Source: an uncultured Lachnospiraceae bacterium (GTDB lineage Bacteria; Bacillota; Clostridia; Lachnospirales; Lachnospiraceae). From it: a DNA stretch of 55,866 nt. The translations under genes and the position numbers were made by a program. The notes under the pieces are model-generated. The model saw nothing but the letters and a program-made list of their open reading frames with translations. It was not told the origin of the DNA and did no database searches. This document shows, in pieces, positions 16,687 to 25,997 of the stretch. Every line of letters begins with the position of its first letter. The stretch's first letter is position 1. The stretch lies in assembly GCA_900544445.1 (NCBI GenBank), contig UQVK01000017.1, forward strand, positions 1 through 55,866. Reading direction: 5' to 3'.

Positions 16687-19206
16687 TCACAGCCCAAGCA
16701 GCCGTTTTGCAAGGCGCACCGCGTCCGCGGCGTCCTTCGAATAGCCGTCCGCATGGATTTCATCCGCATATTCCTGTGTGATCACTGCGCCTCCAATGAT
16801 GATTTTCGCGGTCAGCCCGGCCTCCTTCGCAAGAAGGATCACATGCTTCATTTCCTGCATGGTCGTGGTCATCAGAGCGGAAAGGCCAATCAGGGCCGCC
16901 TTGTTTTCTTTTGCCGTGCGGATGATGTCCTCAGCCGGAACGTCCTTCCCCAGGTCAATCACCTGAAAACCGTAATTCTTCATCATCAGGGCGACCAGAT
17001 TTTTGCCGATGTCGTGGATGTCGCCCTTCACGGTTGCCAGCACCACAACGGGAAGTTTTTCCCGGTTTTCATCCTGCAGCAGATAAGGCTCCAGAACGCC
17101 GATGGAAAGTTTCATCGCTTCCGCTCCGGAAATCAGCTGGGGAAGGAAGTATCTTCCGCAGTCAAACAGCTCTCCCACCCGGTTAATGGCTGGCATCAGG
17201 CAGTCATTGAGGATGGCTCCGGCTTCCAGACCGCTTTCCAGCGCTTTTTCTGTCAGCGCAGCGATGCCGTTCCGGTTTCCCTTCAGCACCGCCTCATAGA
17301 GTTCGCCTCCCAGTCCGGCAGGAACGGACGACGCGCCTGCAGCAGCCGCATTTCCTGTTCCGAATGCTTTTTCCCCGGAAGGCTCTGAGGGACGGGCGGC
17401 CCGGGCAGCAGAAGCTGCCGTTGCAGCGGTTTTTGCCGCCGCTTCAGCCCTTGCGGCATATGCATTGGCAAAGGCGATATAGCGTTCAGCGGCTCCTTCC
17501 TTATTCAGCAGAAGGTCCGAGGCAAAGGCCGCTGCCATGAGCTGCTGCTGGGAAGGGTTTGCGATGGCCATGGTCAGCCCGGACTGGATGGCCATGGTCA
17601 GAAACGCGCTGTTTATCTGAATCCGCTCCGGCAGGCCGAAGGAAATATTGGACAGGCCGACCACCGTGGCGAAATCGTTCTGCCTGCAGTAGCGGATGGT
17701 CTCCAGGGTTTCCTTTGCCGCCTCCGGATTGGCGCCGACCGTGGTCACCAGGCCGTCCACAACGATGTCTTCCTTTGTGAGTCCGAAGGATGCAGCGCGC
17801 TCCCAGATTTTTTCAATAATATCCTTCTTCTCCTGAAGGCTTCCCGGAAGTCCCGCATCGGAAAGGGGGAGAAGAATGAACATGGCGCCGTATTTTCTGG
17901 CCATGGGAATCAGCTTTTCAAATTTTTCCGTTTCCAGAGAGATGGAATTGATCAGCGCGCGGCCCGGATACCGGCGAAGCGCAGCTTCCAGAACGTCGAT
18001 GTGGCTGGAATCCAGGGACAGGGGAAGCTGTGTCACCTGCGTCACCTCGTCGATGGCGTGAAGCATCAGCGCTTTTTCATCCACGCCGCTCATTCCCATA
18101 TTGACATCCAGAATTGCCGCGCCCGCTTCCTCCTGCTCTTCGGCGAACTGTACCGTTAAATCAAAACGCCCTTCCCGAAGCTCTGCCTGCAGCTTTTTCT
18201 TCCCGGTGGGATTGATCCGCTCTCCGATGACCAGAAAAGGATCGGAAAGGCCGAAGGAAACAGTTTTCCGTTCCGAGGTCAGATACCGGATTCCATCCGG
18301 CCTTCTGGGAACATCGGCGGGCTTCTTTCCCTTTACGGCTTCGGCAAGCCGTCCGATATGCGCCGGAGTGGTTCCACAGCAGCCGCCGAGGATCACGGCG
18401 CCGGCCGCATATACCGCTTCCATCTCCCGACCGAAGGAAGGCGCGTCCATGTCATAAACCGTTTTTCCCAGGCTGTCCAGAGAAGGAAGGCCGGCATTGG
18501 GCTTGGCAATGATGGGAATGCGGGTGACCGACGCCATCCGGCGGATGATATCCGCCATCGCATCCGGGCCGGTGGAGCAGTTGGCGCCCACCGCATCCGC
18601 GCCGAGGCTTTCCAGGACGACAGCCGCTGTCGCTGCATCCGTTCCGTAAAGGCTTCTGCCATCCTTTTCAAAGGTCATCGTCACCATGACGGGGAGATCC
18701 GGACAGGTTTCCTTAGCCGCGATCAGCGCGGCCCGGCATTCCTGCAGGCTCATCATGGTTTCCACGACCAGCAGATCCACGCCAGCCTCCACCAGATAGC
18801 CGATCTGTTCCCGGTATACTGTCACCAGCTCTTCGAAATCCATCCTTCCGATGGGGGCAAGCTGCTCTCCCGTCATGGTCAGATCCCCGGCAATCCGCGT
18901 TTCTTTTCCGGCGGCACGCCTGGAGGCTTCCACCAGAGCCAGGTTCAGTTCGCGGATGTTTCCTTCCAGGCCATATTCGGCCAGTTTGATCCGGTTGGCG
19001 GTAAAGGTGGGCGCATACAGGATATCCGTTCCTGCGCTGACGTATTCCTTCTGCAGACCTGTCAGCACATCCGGATGCTCCGTAATCCATTCCTCCGGGC
19101 AGACGCCGCCGGGCATGCCGCGGGACATCAGGTTGGAGCCCGTCGCTCCGTCCAGAAGGACGATCCCTTTATTTATCACAAAATCTCTGAATTCCTGTTT
19201 GGTCAT
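16687..19206 (-). CDS. metH: Cobalamin-dependent methionine synthase lacking the reactivation domain
   Basis: 839 residues. Domain order: homocysteine S-methyltransferase barrel (about 1-310) with zinc ligands in GANCSTGP (Cys about 209) and GGCCGTTPAHI (Cys about 274 and 275); pterin-binding barrel (about 335-590; VIGERINPTGKKK); an alanine-rich linker (about 581-630); cobalamin cap and binding domains (to the end) with the cobalt-ligating His in DIHDIGKN (about 731). The C-terminal SAM reactivation domain of E. coli MetH is absent, as is usual in Clostridia, where a separate reactivase is needed. The start is the ATG at 19204-19206 with an AAAGGCAGAAG site; the frame is open to 19272. No SAM or cobalamin riboswitch was recognised upstream. 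Confidence 0.95.
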   Translation of the reverse strand: MTKQEFRDFVINKGIVLLDGATGSNLMSRGMPGGVCPEEWITEHPDVLTGLQKEYVSAGTDILYAPTFTANRIKLAEYGLEGNIRELNLALVEASRRAAGKETRIAGDLTMTGEQLAPIGRMDFEELVTVYREQIGYLVEAGVDLLVVETMMSLQECRAALIAAKETCPDLPVMVTMTFEKDGRSLYGTDAATAAVVLESLGADAVGANCSTGPDAMADIIRRMASVTRIPIIAKPNAGLPSLDSLGKTVYDMDAPSFGREMEAVYAAGAVILGGCCGTTPAHIGRLAEAVKGKKPADVPRRPDGIRYLTSERKTVSFGLSDPFLVIGERINPTGKKKLQAELREGRFDLTVQFAEEQEEAGAAILDVNMGMSGVDEKALMLHAIDEVTQVTQLPLSLDSSHIDVLEAALRRYPGRALINSISLETEKFEKLIPMARKYGAMFILLPLSDAGLPGSLQEKKDIIEKIWERAASFGLTKEDIVVDGLVTTVGANPEAAKETLETIRYCRQNDFATVVGLSNISFGLPERIQINSAFLTMAIQSGLTMAIANPSQQQLMAAAFASDLLLNKEGAAERYIAFANAYAARAEAAAKTAATAASAARAARPSEPSGEKAFGTGNAAAAGASSVPAGLGGELYEAVLKGNRNGIAALTEKALESGLEAGAILNDCLMPAINRVGELFDCGRYFLPQLISGAEAMKLSIGVLEPYLLQDENREKLPVVVLATVKGDIHDIGKNLVALMMKNYGFQVIDLGKDVPAEDIIRTAKENKAALIGLSALMTTTMQEMKHVILLAKEAGLTAKIIIGGAVITQEYADEIHADGYSKDAADAVRLAKRLLGL

Positions 19207-19347
19207 TAATTTTCTTCTGCCTTTCTGATTCTGCTTTGCAAATATGAAACATTTTATCATGATTTTCGGCAAAAGGGAAGATACCGTACTTGTCCATCGG
19301 TAAAGTACTGCGTTTCACACCGGGATATTCTGTCGGGAAAGTAACGG

Positions 19348-19376
19348 TTGAGCGCCTTCCGGGTATATGTTATAAT
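19348..19376 (+). promoter_or_regulatory. Promoter for the lipoprotein gene at 19435
   Basis: -35 TTGAGC (19348-19353), 17-nt spacer, -10 TATAAT (19371-19376), about 50 nt before the ribosome site. Confidence 0.65.
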
Positions 19377-19434
19377 CAGCGATATGGTATTCGATGATCT
19401 ACTTTTCAGATAAAAGGCAGGCGGAGGAAGCGAG

Positions 19435-20028
19435 ATGCGCATGCGAACGGAAATACAAAGACTTACAAAAAAGAGAGAGGCATCCAGGTGGAAAAACAGG
19501 AAAGAAGAACCGGCCGGAAGATGTTCGGCAGATTTTTTTGCCCGAAAAGTATGCAGAGCGTTCTGTCTGGCGGGCTGCCTCTCCCTTCTGCTTCTTTCCG
19601 GCTGCGGAAAGGATCAGGAACTGGAACAGTTCTATTCTGAAATGGAAAGCTTTACGGAACGCGCAAATCAGAACTTTCAGACGCTTTCCGGAATCGATCC
19701 TTCTTCGGAGAACGCTGTGGATGAGCTCCTTGCCGCCATGGATTCTCTCGCGGAAACCTTTACCGTGCTTGCAGAGATTTCCGTACCGGAAGAATTCGCT
19801 TCTATCGAGGAAATTGCGGATGAAGCCTCCTCCTATATGACAGAGGCCGCTGCCCTGTATCATGAAGCATATGCGGACGGAGGCTATTCGGAAAATACGG
19901 CTGCGACGGCACAGGAAAATTATGACCGCGCCGTCATGCGCATGAACGTTATTTCCGAGGTACTGCAGGGAGAAACGCCTACAGATGCCGCCGTTACCGT
20001 GACAACTGAGCCTGCTTCTCAGCAGTAA
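19435..20028 (+). CDS. Putative lipoprotein, helical, function unknown
   Basis: 197 residues. An unusually long basic N-region precedes a hydrophobic core and the lipobox LLLSGCGK, with the modified Cys at about residue 57. The mature part is acidic and helical (QELEQFYSEMESF; SLAETFTVLAEI; SYMTEAAALYHEAY), ending in a Thr/Ala-rich tail. A GGAGG 7 nt before the ATG supports this start despite the long N-region. It has its own promoter and terminator and is divergent from metH. Similar small helical lipoproteins occur in Lachnospiraceae, but I cannot name a function. Confidence 0.75.
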   Translation: MRMRTEIQRLTKKREASRWKNRKEEPAGRCSADFFARKVCRAFCLAGCLSLLLLSGCGKDQELEQFYSEMESFTERANQNFQTLSGIDPSSENAVDELLAAMDSLAETFTVLAEISVPEEFASIEEIADEASSYMTEAAALYHEAYADGGYSENTAATAQENYDRAVMRMNVISEVLQGETPTDAAVTVTTEPASQQ

Positions 20029-20038
20029 GGCAATAGAA

Positions 20039-20095
20039 ACAGGACTGCCGTCTGGTGCTGCATGTTCACCCAAACGACAGTCCTGTCTCTTTTTA
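20039..20095 (+). terminator. Terminator after the lipoprotein, converging with ppdK
   Basis: ACAGGACTG (20039-20047) pairs with CAGTCCTGT (20078-20086), with an inner stem, then TCTCTTTTT. Confidence 0.75.
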
Positions 20096-20123
20096 TGAAG
20101 AACCTTTCATTACAGTTACCGTT

Positions 20124-22745
20124 TTATTTGTCCGCAATCGCTGCCTGCGCTGCAGCCAGTCTGGCGATGGGAACGCGGAACGGGGAACAGGATACATAGT
20201 TCAGGCCGATGCGGTGGCAGAATTCGATGGAGGAAGGATCTCCGCCATGCTCGCCGCAGATGCCCAGCTTAATGTCCGGACGGGTGCTGCGTCCCTTTTC
20301 CGCCGCCATGCGGATGAGCTGTCCCACGCCGTTCTGATCCAGCTTGGCGAACGGATCGGACTCATAAATCTTGCTCTTATAATAATCAACCAGGAACTTG
20401 CCCGCATCGTCACGGGAGAAGCCGTAGGTCATCTGGGTCAGATCGTTGGTTCCGAAGGAGAAGAATTCTGCTTCTTCAGCGATCTCATTGGCCAGAAGAG
20501 CCGCACGGGGGATCTCAATCATGGTTCCGATATGATAGGAGATGTCGGAACCCTTTTCCGCCTTCACTTTTTCTGCGGTTTCCACAACCACATCCTTAAC
20601 GAACTTCAGTTCCTTCTTATCGCCCACCAGGGGGATCATGATCTCGGGAACGATGTTGAAGCCCTTCTCTTCCTTTACCTCAATTGCCGCTTCGATGACC
20701 GCTCTCGTCTGCATTCTCGCGATTTCCGGATAGGTAACGGACAGACGGCAGCCTCTGTGTCCCATCATCGGGTTGAACTCATGCAGGCTGTCGCAGGCCG
20801 CTTTTACTTCCGCAACGCTCAGATTCATCTCTACCGCAAGGTCTTCGATGTCCTTTTCTTCCGTGGGAACAAATTCATGAAGCGGAGGATCCAGGAAACG
20901 GATGGTAACCGGGTTCTCTCCCATCACCTCATAAATGGCCTTGAAATCACCCTTCTGAAACGGGATCAATTCATTTAATGCAGCTTCTCTGGCTTCGCTG
21001 GTGGTGGAGAGGATCATCTTACGAATTTTCGGAATTCTTTCAGGAGCGAAGAACATGTGCTCTGTCCGGCAGAGACCGATGCCTTCTGCTCCAAGCCGCA
21101 GAGCGTTTGCCGCGTCTTCCGGCGTATCCGCATTGGTGCGCACATTCAGTTTGCGGAAGGAGTCGGCCCATTCCATGATCCGTTTGAAATTGCCGCTGAT
21201 GGTAGCATCCTGAGTAGCAATATCGCCGTCATAAATTTTTCCGGTGGAGCCGTCCAGAGAAATGTAGTCGCCTTCATGGTAGGTCTTTCCGCCGAGGGTA
21301 AAGTATTTTGCTTCTTCATCGATCACAATGTCGCCGCAGCCGGAAATACAGGCAGTTCCCATACCCCTTGCCACAACAGCCGCATGGGAAGTCATGCCGC
21401 CGCGAACAGTCAGAACGCCTTCCGCCGCATGCATGCCCTCGATATCCTCCGGAGAGGTCTCGAGTCTGACCAGAATCACCCGTTCACCCGTCTCATGGGC
21501 TTCCTTTGCCTCTTCAGCGGTAAAATAAATCTTGCCTGCTGCTGCGCCCGGTGAAGCAGGAAGAGCCTGTCCGATCACAACGCCGTTTTTCAGGGCTTCC
21601 GGATCAAAGGTGGGATGCAGAAGCTGGTCAAGAGACTTTGCTTCAATACGGCTCACCGCTTCTTCCGGAGTGATCATGCCTTCATCTACCAGATCGCAGG
21701 CAATCTGCAGGGCTGCAGGCGCCGTTCTCTTTCCGTTTCTGGTCTGCAGGAAATAAAGCTTTCCTTCTTCGATGGTAAATTCCATATCCTGCATATCCCG
21801 GTAATGCTGCTCCAGTTTTGTGGCAATTTCAATAAACTGCCTGTAGCATTCAGGAAGATCCTCTTCCAGACGGGTAATCGGCTGAGGGGTACGGATTCCT
21901 GCCACTACGTCTTCCCCCTGGGCATTGATCAGGTATTCGCCATAAATTCCCTTTGCGCCAGTGGAAGGATTTCTTGTGAAAGCAACACCGGTTCCGGAAG
22001 TATTGCCCATATTTCCGAAAACCATGGACTGTACGTTGACTGCCGTACCCCAGTCCCCGGGAATGTCGTTCATTCTGCGGTAAACGATGGCACGCTCATT
22101 ATCCCAGGAACGAAATACGGCTTTTACCGCTTCCATCAGCTGTACCTTGGGATCCTGAGGGAAATCCGCCCCCATCTTATCTTTATAAATCGCCTTGAAG
22201 CGTTCAATCACCTCTTTCAGATCGTCAGCTGTCAGATCCGTATCAAAGCGCGCTCCCTTGGCTTCCTTGATCTCATCGAGAACCCTTTCAAAAAGGGATT
22301 TGGGAACCTCCATTACCACATCCGAAAACATCTGAATGAATCTGCGGTAGGAATCGTAGGCAAATCTGGGATTTCCCGTCTTCTTGGCGAAGCCTTCCAC
22401 GGAAACGTCAGTAAGACCCAGATTCAGAATCGTATCCATCATGCCGGGCATGGATGCTCTTGCGCCGGAACGTACGGAAACGAGAAGCGGATTTTCCGTA
22501 TCTCCAAAAGTCTTTCCCTGCAGCTTTTCCAGGTCGGCAAGTGCGTCAAAAATCTGTCCCTGAATTTCATCGGAAATCTGCTTTCCGTTGTGATAGTAAT
22601 CCGTACAGGCCTCTGTCGTTACAGTGAAGCCCTGCGGAATGGGAAGGCCCAGATTGGTCATCTCTGCCAGATTGGCGCCCTTCCCGCCCAGAAGAGCCCG
22701 CATGTCTGCGTTGCCCTCCTTGAAAGAATAAACCCATTTTGCCAT
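20124..22745 (-). CDS. ppdK: Pyruvate, phosphate dikinase
   Basis: 873 residues, the normal PPDK size. It interconverts pyruvate + ATP + Pi with phosphoenolpyruvate + AMP + PPi; in anaerobes it often runs toward pyruvate in glycolysis. Domains: N-terminal ATP-grasp (ALLGGKGANLAEMTNLGLPIP at 17-37, shown as its ends), the swivelling phosphohistidine domain with GGMTSHAAVVARG (His about 453), and the C-terminal PEP/pyruvate barrel with LCRTEHMF (about 560) and SFGTNDLTQMTYG (about 765). The ATG at 22743-22745 has GGGGG upstream. The likely -10 TATAAT lies at 22833-22838. Single-gene unit. Confidence 0.97.
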   Translation of the reverse strand: MAKWVYSFKEGNADMRALLGGKGANLAEMTNLGLPIPQGFTVTTEACTDYYHNGKQISDEIQGQIFDALADLEKLQGKTFGDTENPLLVSVRSGARASMPGMMDTILNLGLTDVSVEGFAKKTGNPRFAYDSYRRFIQMFSDVVMEVPKSLFERVLDEIKEAKGARFDTDLTADDLKEVIERFKAIYKDKMGADFPQDPKVQLMEAVKAVFRSWDNERAIVYRRMNDIPGDWGTAVNVQSMVFGNMGNTSGTGVAFTRNPSTGAKGIYGEYLINAQGEDVVAGIRTPQPITRLEEDLPECYRQFIEIATKLEQHYRDMQDMEFTIEEGKLYFLQTRNGKRTAPAALQIACDLVDEGMITPEEAVSRIEAKSLDQLLHPTFDPEALKNGVVIGQALPASPGAAAGKIYFTAEEAKEAHETGERVILVRLETSPEDIEGMHAAEGVLTVRGGMTSHAAVVARGMGTACISGCGDIVIDEEAKYFTLGGKTYHEGDYISLDGSTGKIYDGDIATQDATISGNFKRIMEWADSFRKLNVRTNADTPEDAANALRLGAEGIGLCRTEHMFFAPERIPKIRKMILSTTSEAREAALNELIPFQKGDFKAIYEVMGENPVTIRFLDPPLHEFVPTEEKDIEDLAVEMNLSVAEVKAACDSLHEFNPMMGHRGCRLSVTYPEIARMQTRAVIEAAIEVKEEKGFNIVPEIMIPLVGDKKELKFVKDVVVETAEKVKAEKGSDISYHIGTMIEIPRAALLANEIAEEAEFFSFGTNDLTQMTYGFSRDDAGKFLVDYYKSKIYESDPFAKLDQNGVGQLIRMAAEKGRSTRPDIKLGICGEHGGDPSSIEFCHRIGLNYVSCSPFRVPIARLAAAQAAIADK

Positions 22746-23026
22746 TTAATCAGTTCCCCCTTTGAACAAAATATTTGGTAATGGTGTCCAGACAAAAGCT
22801 TTTTTGGTACTAATGCCTGTTATTGCGAGTCCATTATAACATAGCTTTCCGCATAATGCACGTATAATTTGTCATTTTTTAGATAAATTTCCGCACTTTT
22901 ACAGAAAAATTGTTCATTTCCTACAAATGATTCCATGCAGCAGGGGAAATACAGATTTCTTTTCATCAAAAAACCGGGGCTTCAGCGCCCCGGTTTTTCA
23001 AACATGCAAACCTTAAAAACCAAATC
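22746..23026. other. Non-coding gap between ppdK and glyQS
   Basis: 281 bp. It holds the ppdK promoter (-10 TATAAT at 22833-22838, weak -35) and the glyQS terminator. No gene is seen. Confidence 0.6.
22969..22998. terminator. glyQS terminator
   Basis: AAAAACCGGGGC (22969-22980) pairs perfectly with GCCCCGGTTTTT (22987-22998) around a 6-nt loop. It works in both directions by sequence. Confidence 0.9.
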
Positions 23027-24415
23027 TTAAAAATCAAATTTATCCGCGAACCAGGCCTCCAGCCCGTCGATCGGCACTCTCTCCTGCTCCATGGAATCAC
23101 GGAAGCGGACGGTTACGCATCCGTCCGTTTCGGAATCAAAATCATAGGTTACGCAGAAAGGCGTTCCGATTTCGTCCTGGCGGCGGTAGCGCTTGCCGAT
23201 GTTGCCTCTGTCGTCAAATTCACAGTTATATTTCTGAGAGAGTCTGTCGTAAATCTTCTCTGCGCCCTCATTCAGCTTCTTGGAAAGCGGAAGAATACCG
23301 ATCTTCACAGGCGCGAGCGCAGGATGAAAATGAAGCACCGTTCTCACATCACCCTCTCCGATTTCCTCTTCGTCATAGGCGGAGCAGAGGAAGGCAAGCA
23401 CCACACGGTCAGCTCCCAGCGAAGGCTCGATCACGTAGGGAATGTACTTCATATTCTTCTGGTCGTCAAAATAGCTCAGATCCTGTCCGGATACCTCCGC
23501 ATGACGGCTCAGGTCATAGTCGGTTCTGTCCGCAATGCCCCAGAGTTCGCCCCAGCCGAAGGGGAACAGGAATTCAATGTCGGTGGTCGCCTTGGAGTAG
23601 AAAGAAAGCTCTTCCTTCTCATGGTCTCTGACGCGCATCTCATCTTCCTTCATGCCAAGGGACTTCAGCCAGTCAATGCAGAACTGTTTCCAGTAGGCAA
23701 ACCATTCCAGGTCCGTATCCGGCTCACAGAAAAATTCCAGCTCCATCTGTTCAAATTCACGGGTACGGAAGGTGAAGTTACCGGGCGTGATTTCGTTACG
23801 GAAGGATTTTCCGATCTGGCCGATGCCGAAGGGAATCTTCTTGCGGGAAGTACGCTGCACGTTCTTGAAGTTGACAAAAATGCCCTGTGCGGTTTCCGGA
23901 CGCAGGTACACGGTATTTTTCGCATCTTCTGTTACTCCCTGGAAGGTCTTGAACATCAGATTGAACTGACGGATCTCCGTAAAATTATGCTTTCCGCAGG
24001 TCGGGCAGGGAATGTTATGTTCGTTGATGAAATCCATCATCTTTTCCTGGCTCCAGCCGTCCACGGAGCCGTCGAGCTGGATACCGTTTTCTTCCGCATA
24101 ATCCTCGATCAGCTTATCCGCGCGGAACCGTTCATGACACTCACGGCAGTCCATCAGGGGATCAGAGAAGCCGCCGAGATGTCCGCTTGCCACCCAGGTC
24201 TGGGGATTCATCAGAATGGCGCAGTCCACGCCCACATTATAACGGTTTCCCGTGATGAACTTCTGCCACCAGGCCTTCTTCACGTTATTTTTCAGCTCCA
24301 CGCCCAGGTTACCGTAATCCCAGGTATTCGCAAGACCGCCGTAAATCTCGGAGCCGGGATACACAAAGCCTCTCGCCTTGGCAAGCGCTACAATTTTTTC
24401 CATTGTTTTTTCCAT
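23027..24415 (-). CDS. glyQS: Glycyl-tRNA synthetase, homodimeric type
   Basis: 462 residues, a class II aminoacyl-tRNA synthetase of the alpha2 (eukaryote/archaeal-like) type used by many Firmicutes. Motif 2 is [19 protein letters not shown] (about 205-223). Motif 3 lies around [14 protein letters not shown] (about 345). The anticodon-binding domain fills the last 100 residues ([17 protein letters not shown]). A zinc-type CPTCGKHNF is at about 136-144. The start ATG 24413-24415 uses the GAGG supplied by the repeat upstream. It is the last gene of the era-recO-glyQS run. No T-box leader was found. Confidence 0.96.
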   Translation of the reverse strand: MEKTMEKIVALAKARGFVYPGSEIYGGLANTWDYGNLGVELKNNVKKAWWQKFITGNRYNVGVDCAILMNPQTWVASGHLGGFSDPLMDCRECHERFRADKLIEDYAEENGIQLDGSVDGWSQEKMMDFINEHNIPCPTCGKHNFTEIRQFNLMFKTFQGVTEDAKNTVYLRPETAQGIFVNFKNVQRTSRKKIPFGIGQIGKSFRNEITPGNFTFRTREFEQMELEFFCEPDTDLEWFAYWKQFCIDWLKSLGMKEDEMRVRDHEKEELSFYSKATTDIEFLFPFGWGELWGIADRTDYDLSRHAEVSGQDLSYFDDQKNMKYIPYVIEPSLGADRVVLAFLCSAYDEEEIGEGDVRTVLHFHPALAPVKIGILPLSKKLNEGAEKIYDRLSQKYNCEFDDRGNIGKRYRRQDEIGTPFCVTYDFDSETDGCVTVRFRDSMEQERVPIDGLEAWFADKFDF

Positions 24416-24420
24416 AACTT

Positions 24421-24538
24421 CCTCTTTCCTGCTGCATCGGCAGCATTTTATTCTGAGAAAAAGGGCGAAGCCCTTTTTCCAGGAAAAAAATCAGAGATTT
24501 TTTCCGCCTCTTTCCTGCTGCATCGGCAGCATTTTATT
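24421..24538 (-). repeat. SD-bearing hairpin element with 32-bp direct repeats before glyQS
   Basis: Two perfect 32-bp copies (24421-24452 and 24507-24538; starting CCTCTTTCCTGCTGCATCGG) flank two hairpins, AAAAAGGGC-GAA-GCCCTTTTT (24458-24478) and GGAAAAAAATC/GATTTTTTCC (24482-24505). The minus-strand end of each copy is AGGAAAGAGG, which in the proximal copy is the glyQS ribosome site. Confidence 0.75.
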
Positions 24539-25123
24539 TTATCTGAAAATAATGTAGGAAAGCGCCGCAGAATCCGTCACCGTTGCCGAGCGGCTTCCGG
24601 ACACTTCCACACCTGAACTGGCATACAGGATGTCCGCGTAGGGCCTGATGACGATTGGCTCGCGGACCACGATAATATGACGGTCACCCATTTCCAGAAT
24701 ATCCTGCCGGCCGATCGTCGTTCCCTCTTCCTGGGCGCTCACAAGTTCAACGTCCAGATCATAGCCGGCGCTGAAGGCGTCCCGTACCGTTCCGCAGAAG
24801 AGCGCCTGCCTGTAGAAGGAGGAATAATCTTCCGCCCCCTGGAAGGTCATCACCATGGTGATCACTCCGTCAGTAACTTCTGTGGAATTCACCTTAATCC
24901 GTTCACTTCCTGCGCTTTCATTATAAGAATCAACCTGTGTCTGAACCTGACTCTGCAGTTCGTCCAGACTGTAGTAGGACGCTGAAAAATCCTCCACAAT
25001 AGTATGGACAACCTGCCCGTTCTTTCGAAATTCCAGGCTTGTCACATCCTCCGTGCCTTCGTTCCCACCGCATCCGGCAAGCAGCAGCATTGTCGCCAGA
25101 AGAAGCAAAACCATTTTTCGCAT
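24539..25123 (-). CDS. YehR-like or orphan lipoprotein between recO and glyQS
   Basis: 194 residues. Signal peptide MRKMVLLLLATMLLLAGCGG with lipobox LLAGC; Cys18 is lipidated. The mature part alternates strands and helices (FRKNGQVVHTIVEDF, RQALFCGTVRDAFSAGYDLD, IIVVREPIVIRPYADILYAS) and resembles small surface lipoproteins, but I recognise no named family with confidence. The start ATG 25121-25123 has TGAGG 9 nt upstream; the frame is open to 25192 without a site. It lies in the conserved recO-glyQS run. Confidence 0.75.
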   Translation of the reverse strand: MRKMVLLLLATMLLLAGCGGNEGTEDVTSLEFRKNGQVVHTIVEDFSASYYSLDELQSQVQTQVDSYNESAGSERIKVNSTEVTDGVITMVMTFQGAEDYSSFYRQALFCGTVRDAFSAGYDLDVELVSAQEEGTTIGRQDILEMGDRHIIVVREPIVIRPYADILYASSGVEVSGSRSATVTDSAALSYIIFR

Positions 25124-25237
25124 ATAGAAATTCCTCACATTTTCGTGTATCTTCCCCGTTGTTTCTCCGCATCCCTTTACCGGGATGTACACATCTTCCC
25201 CATTATATCCGACCTTTTCCCGTTTTTCAACCCAAAT

Positions 25238-25885
25238 TTACAGAGTGTCCAGAATCTGCAGGCTGTGAAACGGCTCGTTCAGGAAACGTTTCCGATAAAA
25301 ATCCGCGAGCCTTTTCAGTTCTCCGAGCACCTGAGGGCTGACGGTAAAGGTGTACAGCTTTTCCACAGGGGCGGTGGTCATATAATGCATGGCGTATATG
25401 GTGGAATCCTGCCATTTTGACTCATCAGGCAGTCCGGGGAATTCCCCGTTAATCACTATGGTCCGTATTTCAAATATGTACCGGACAAGTTCTTTCGGGA
25501 TGCTGGATGCCGACAGCGCCCGAAGAGACTGATAAAGGAGCTTCAGGAGCTCCCTTTCATCATTGTTTTCCCGTGCGCAGTAGTCACAGATTTCCAGAAA
25601 ATACTGTCCGAAGCAGGCACCTTCAAAATCCTTCCGAAGCGCTTCGAAATAATTGGAAATGGAAGCCTCGGTCAGCGTATAGGAATTTTTTCCCGCGTAC
25701 AGTCCGAACTGGCCGAAGGAAAACGGGCAGGTGGGCGCAAGCAGGCGGCTGCTCTGTTTCCTTGCGCCTCTGGCGAAGGCCGCCAGCTTGCCCCTTTCCT
25801 TTGTCAGGATGACCACTCTTTTGTCATATTCGCCGACCGGCTCCGCCTTCAGAACGAGGCCTGTCATCGTAAGTAAATCCTGCAT
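25238..25885 (-). CDS. recO: DNA repair protein RecO
   Basis: 215 residues; recombination mediator that loads RecA with RecR and anneals ssDNA. The N-terminal OB-fold is LTMTGLVLKAEPVGEYDKRVVILTKERG in parts (6-33); the helical domain follows. Clostridial and enteric RecO often carry a four-Cys zinc site after the helical domain. Here that region is short (GEFPGLPDESKWQDSTIYA) and has no Cys pair. The start overlaps the small gene upstream by 62 nt in another frame. An alternative start at 25867 (MTGLVLK) is possible. Confidence 0.9.
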   Translation of the reverse strand: MQDLLTMTGLVLKAEPVGEYDKRVVILTKERGKLAAFARGARKQSSRLLAPTCPFSFGQFGLYAGKNSYTLTEASISNYFEALRKDFEGACFGQYFLEICDYCARENNDERELLKLLYQSLRALSASSIPKELVRYIFEIRTIVINGEFPGLPDESKWQDSTIYAMHYMTTAPVEKLYTFTVSPQVLGELKRLADFYRKRFLNEPFHSLQILDTL

Positions 25886-25997
25886 AAGTATCCGTTCCCG
25901 CTTCCTTGTGTCCTTTTTCCGCCTTCGCGGCGTATTTCAGATAATCCGCCACCTTTCCCGACAGCCAAAACCGGTTCCATTCGCTCCTGTCCTCCAT
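25824..25997 (-). CDS. YqzL-like small protein between era and recO
   Basis: 57 residues starting MEDRSEWNRFWLSGKVADYL. The W-x-x-F-x-x-[ST]-G-x-[IV]-x-x-YL-x-Y pattern matches the small YqzL family, which in Bacillus subtilis sits at the same place, between era and recO. The ATG at 25995-25997 has a strong GGAGG 5 nt upstream. Its last 20 codons overlap the recO start, so the pair is translationally coupled. Biochemical role unknown. Confidence 0.6.
   Translation of the reverse strand: MEDRSEWNRFWLSGKVADYLKYAAKAEKGHKEAGTDTYAGFTYDDRPRSEGGAGRRI

Noticed and set aside
19207..19434. SAM or cobalamin riboswitch before metH
   Set aside because: None of the conserved core elements could be found, and no terminator precedes metH.
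24421..24538. CRISPR array (two perfect 32-bp repeats)
   Set aside because: Only two copies; the spacer is itself palindromic, and no cas genes or further repeats are present.
23324..24616. 430-codon plus-strand frame opposite glyQS
   Set aside because: Antisense shadow of glyQS; no start site support and it crosses the hairpin repeat.
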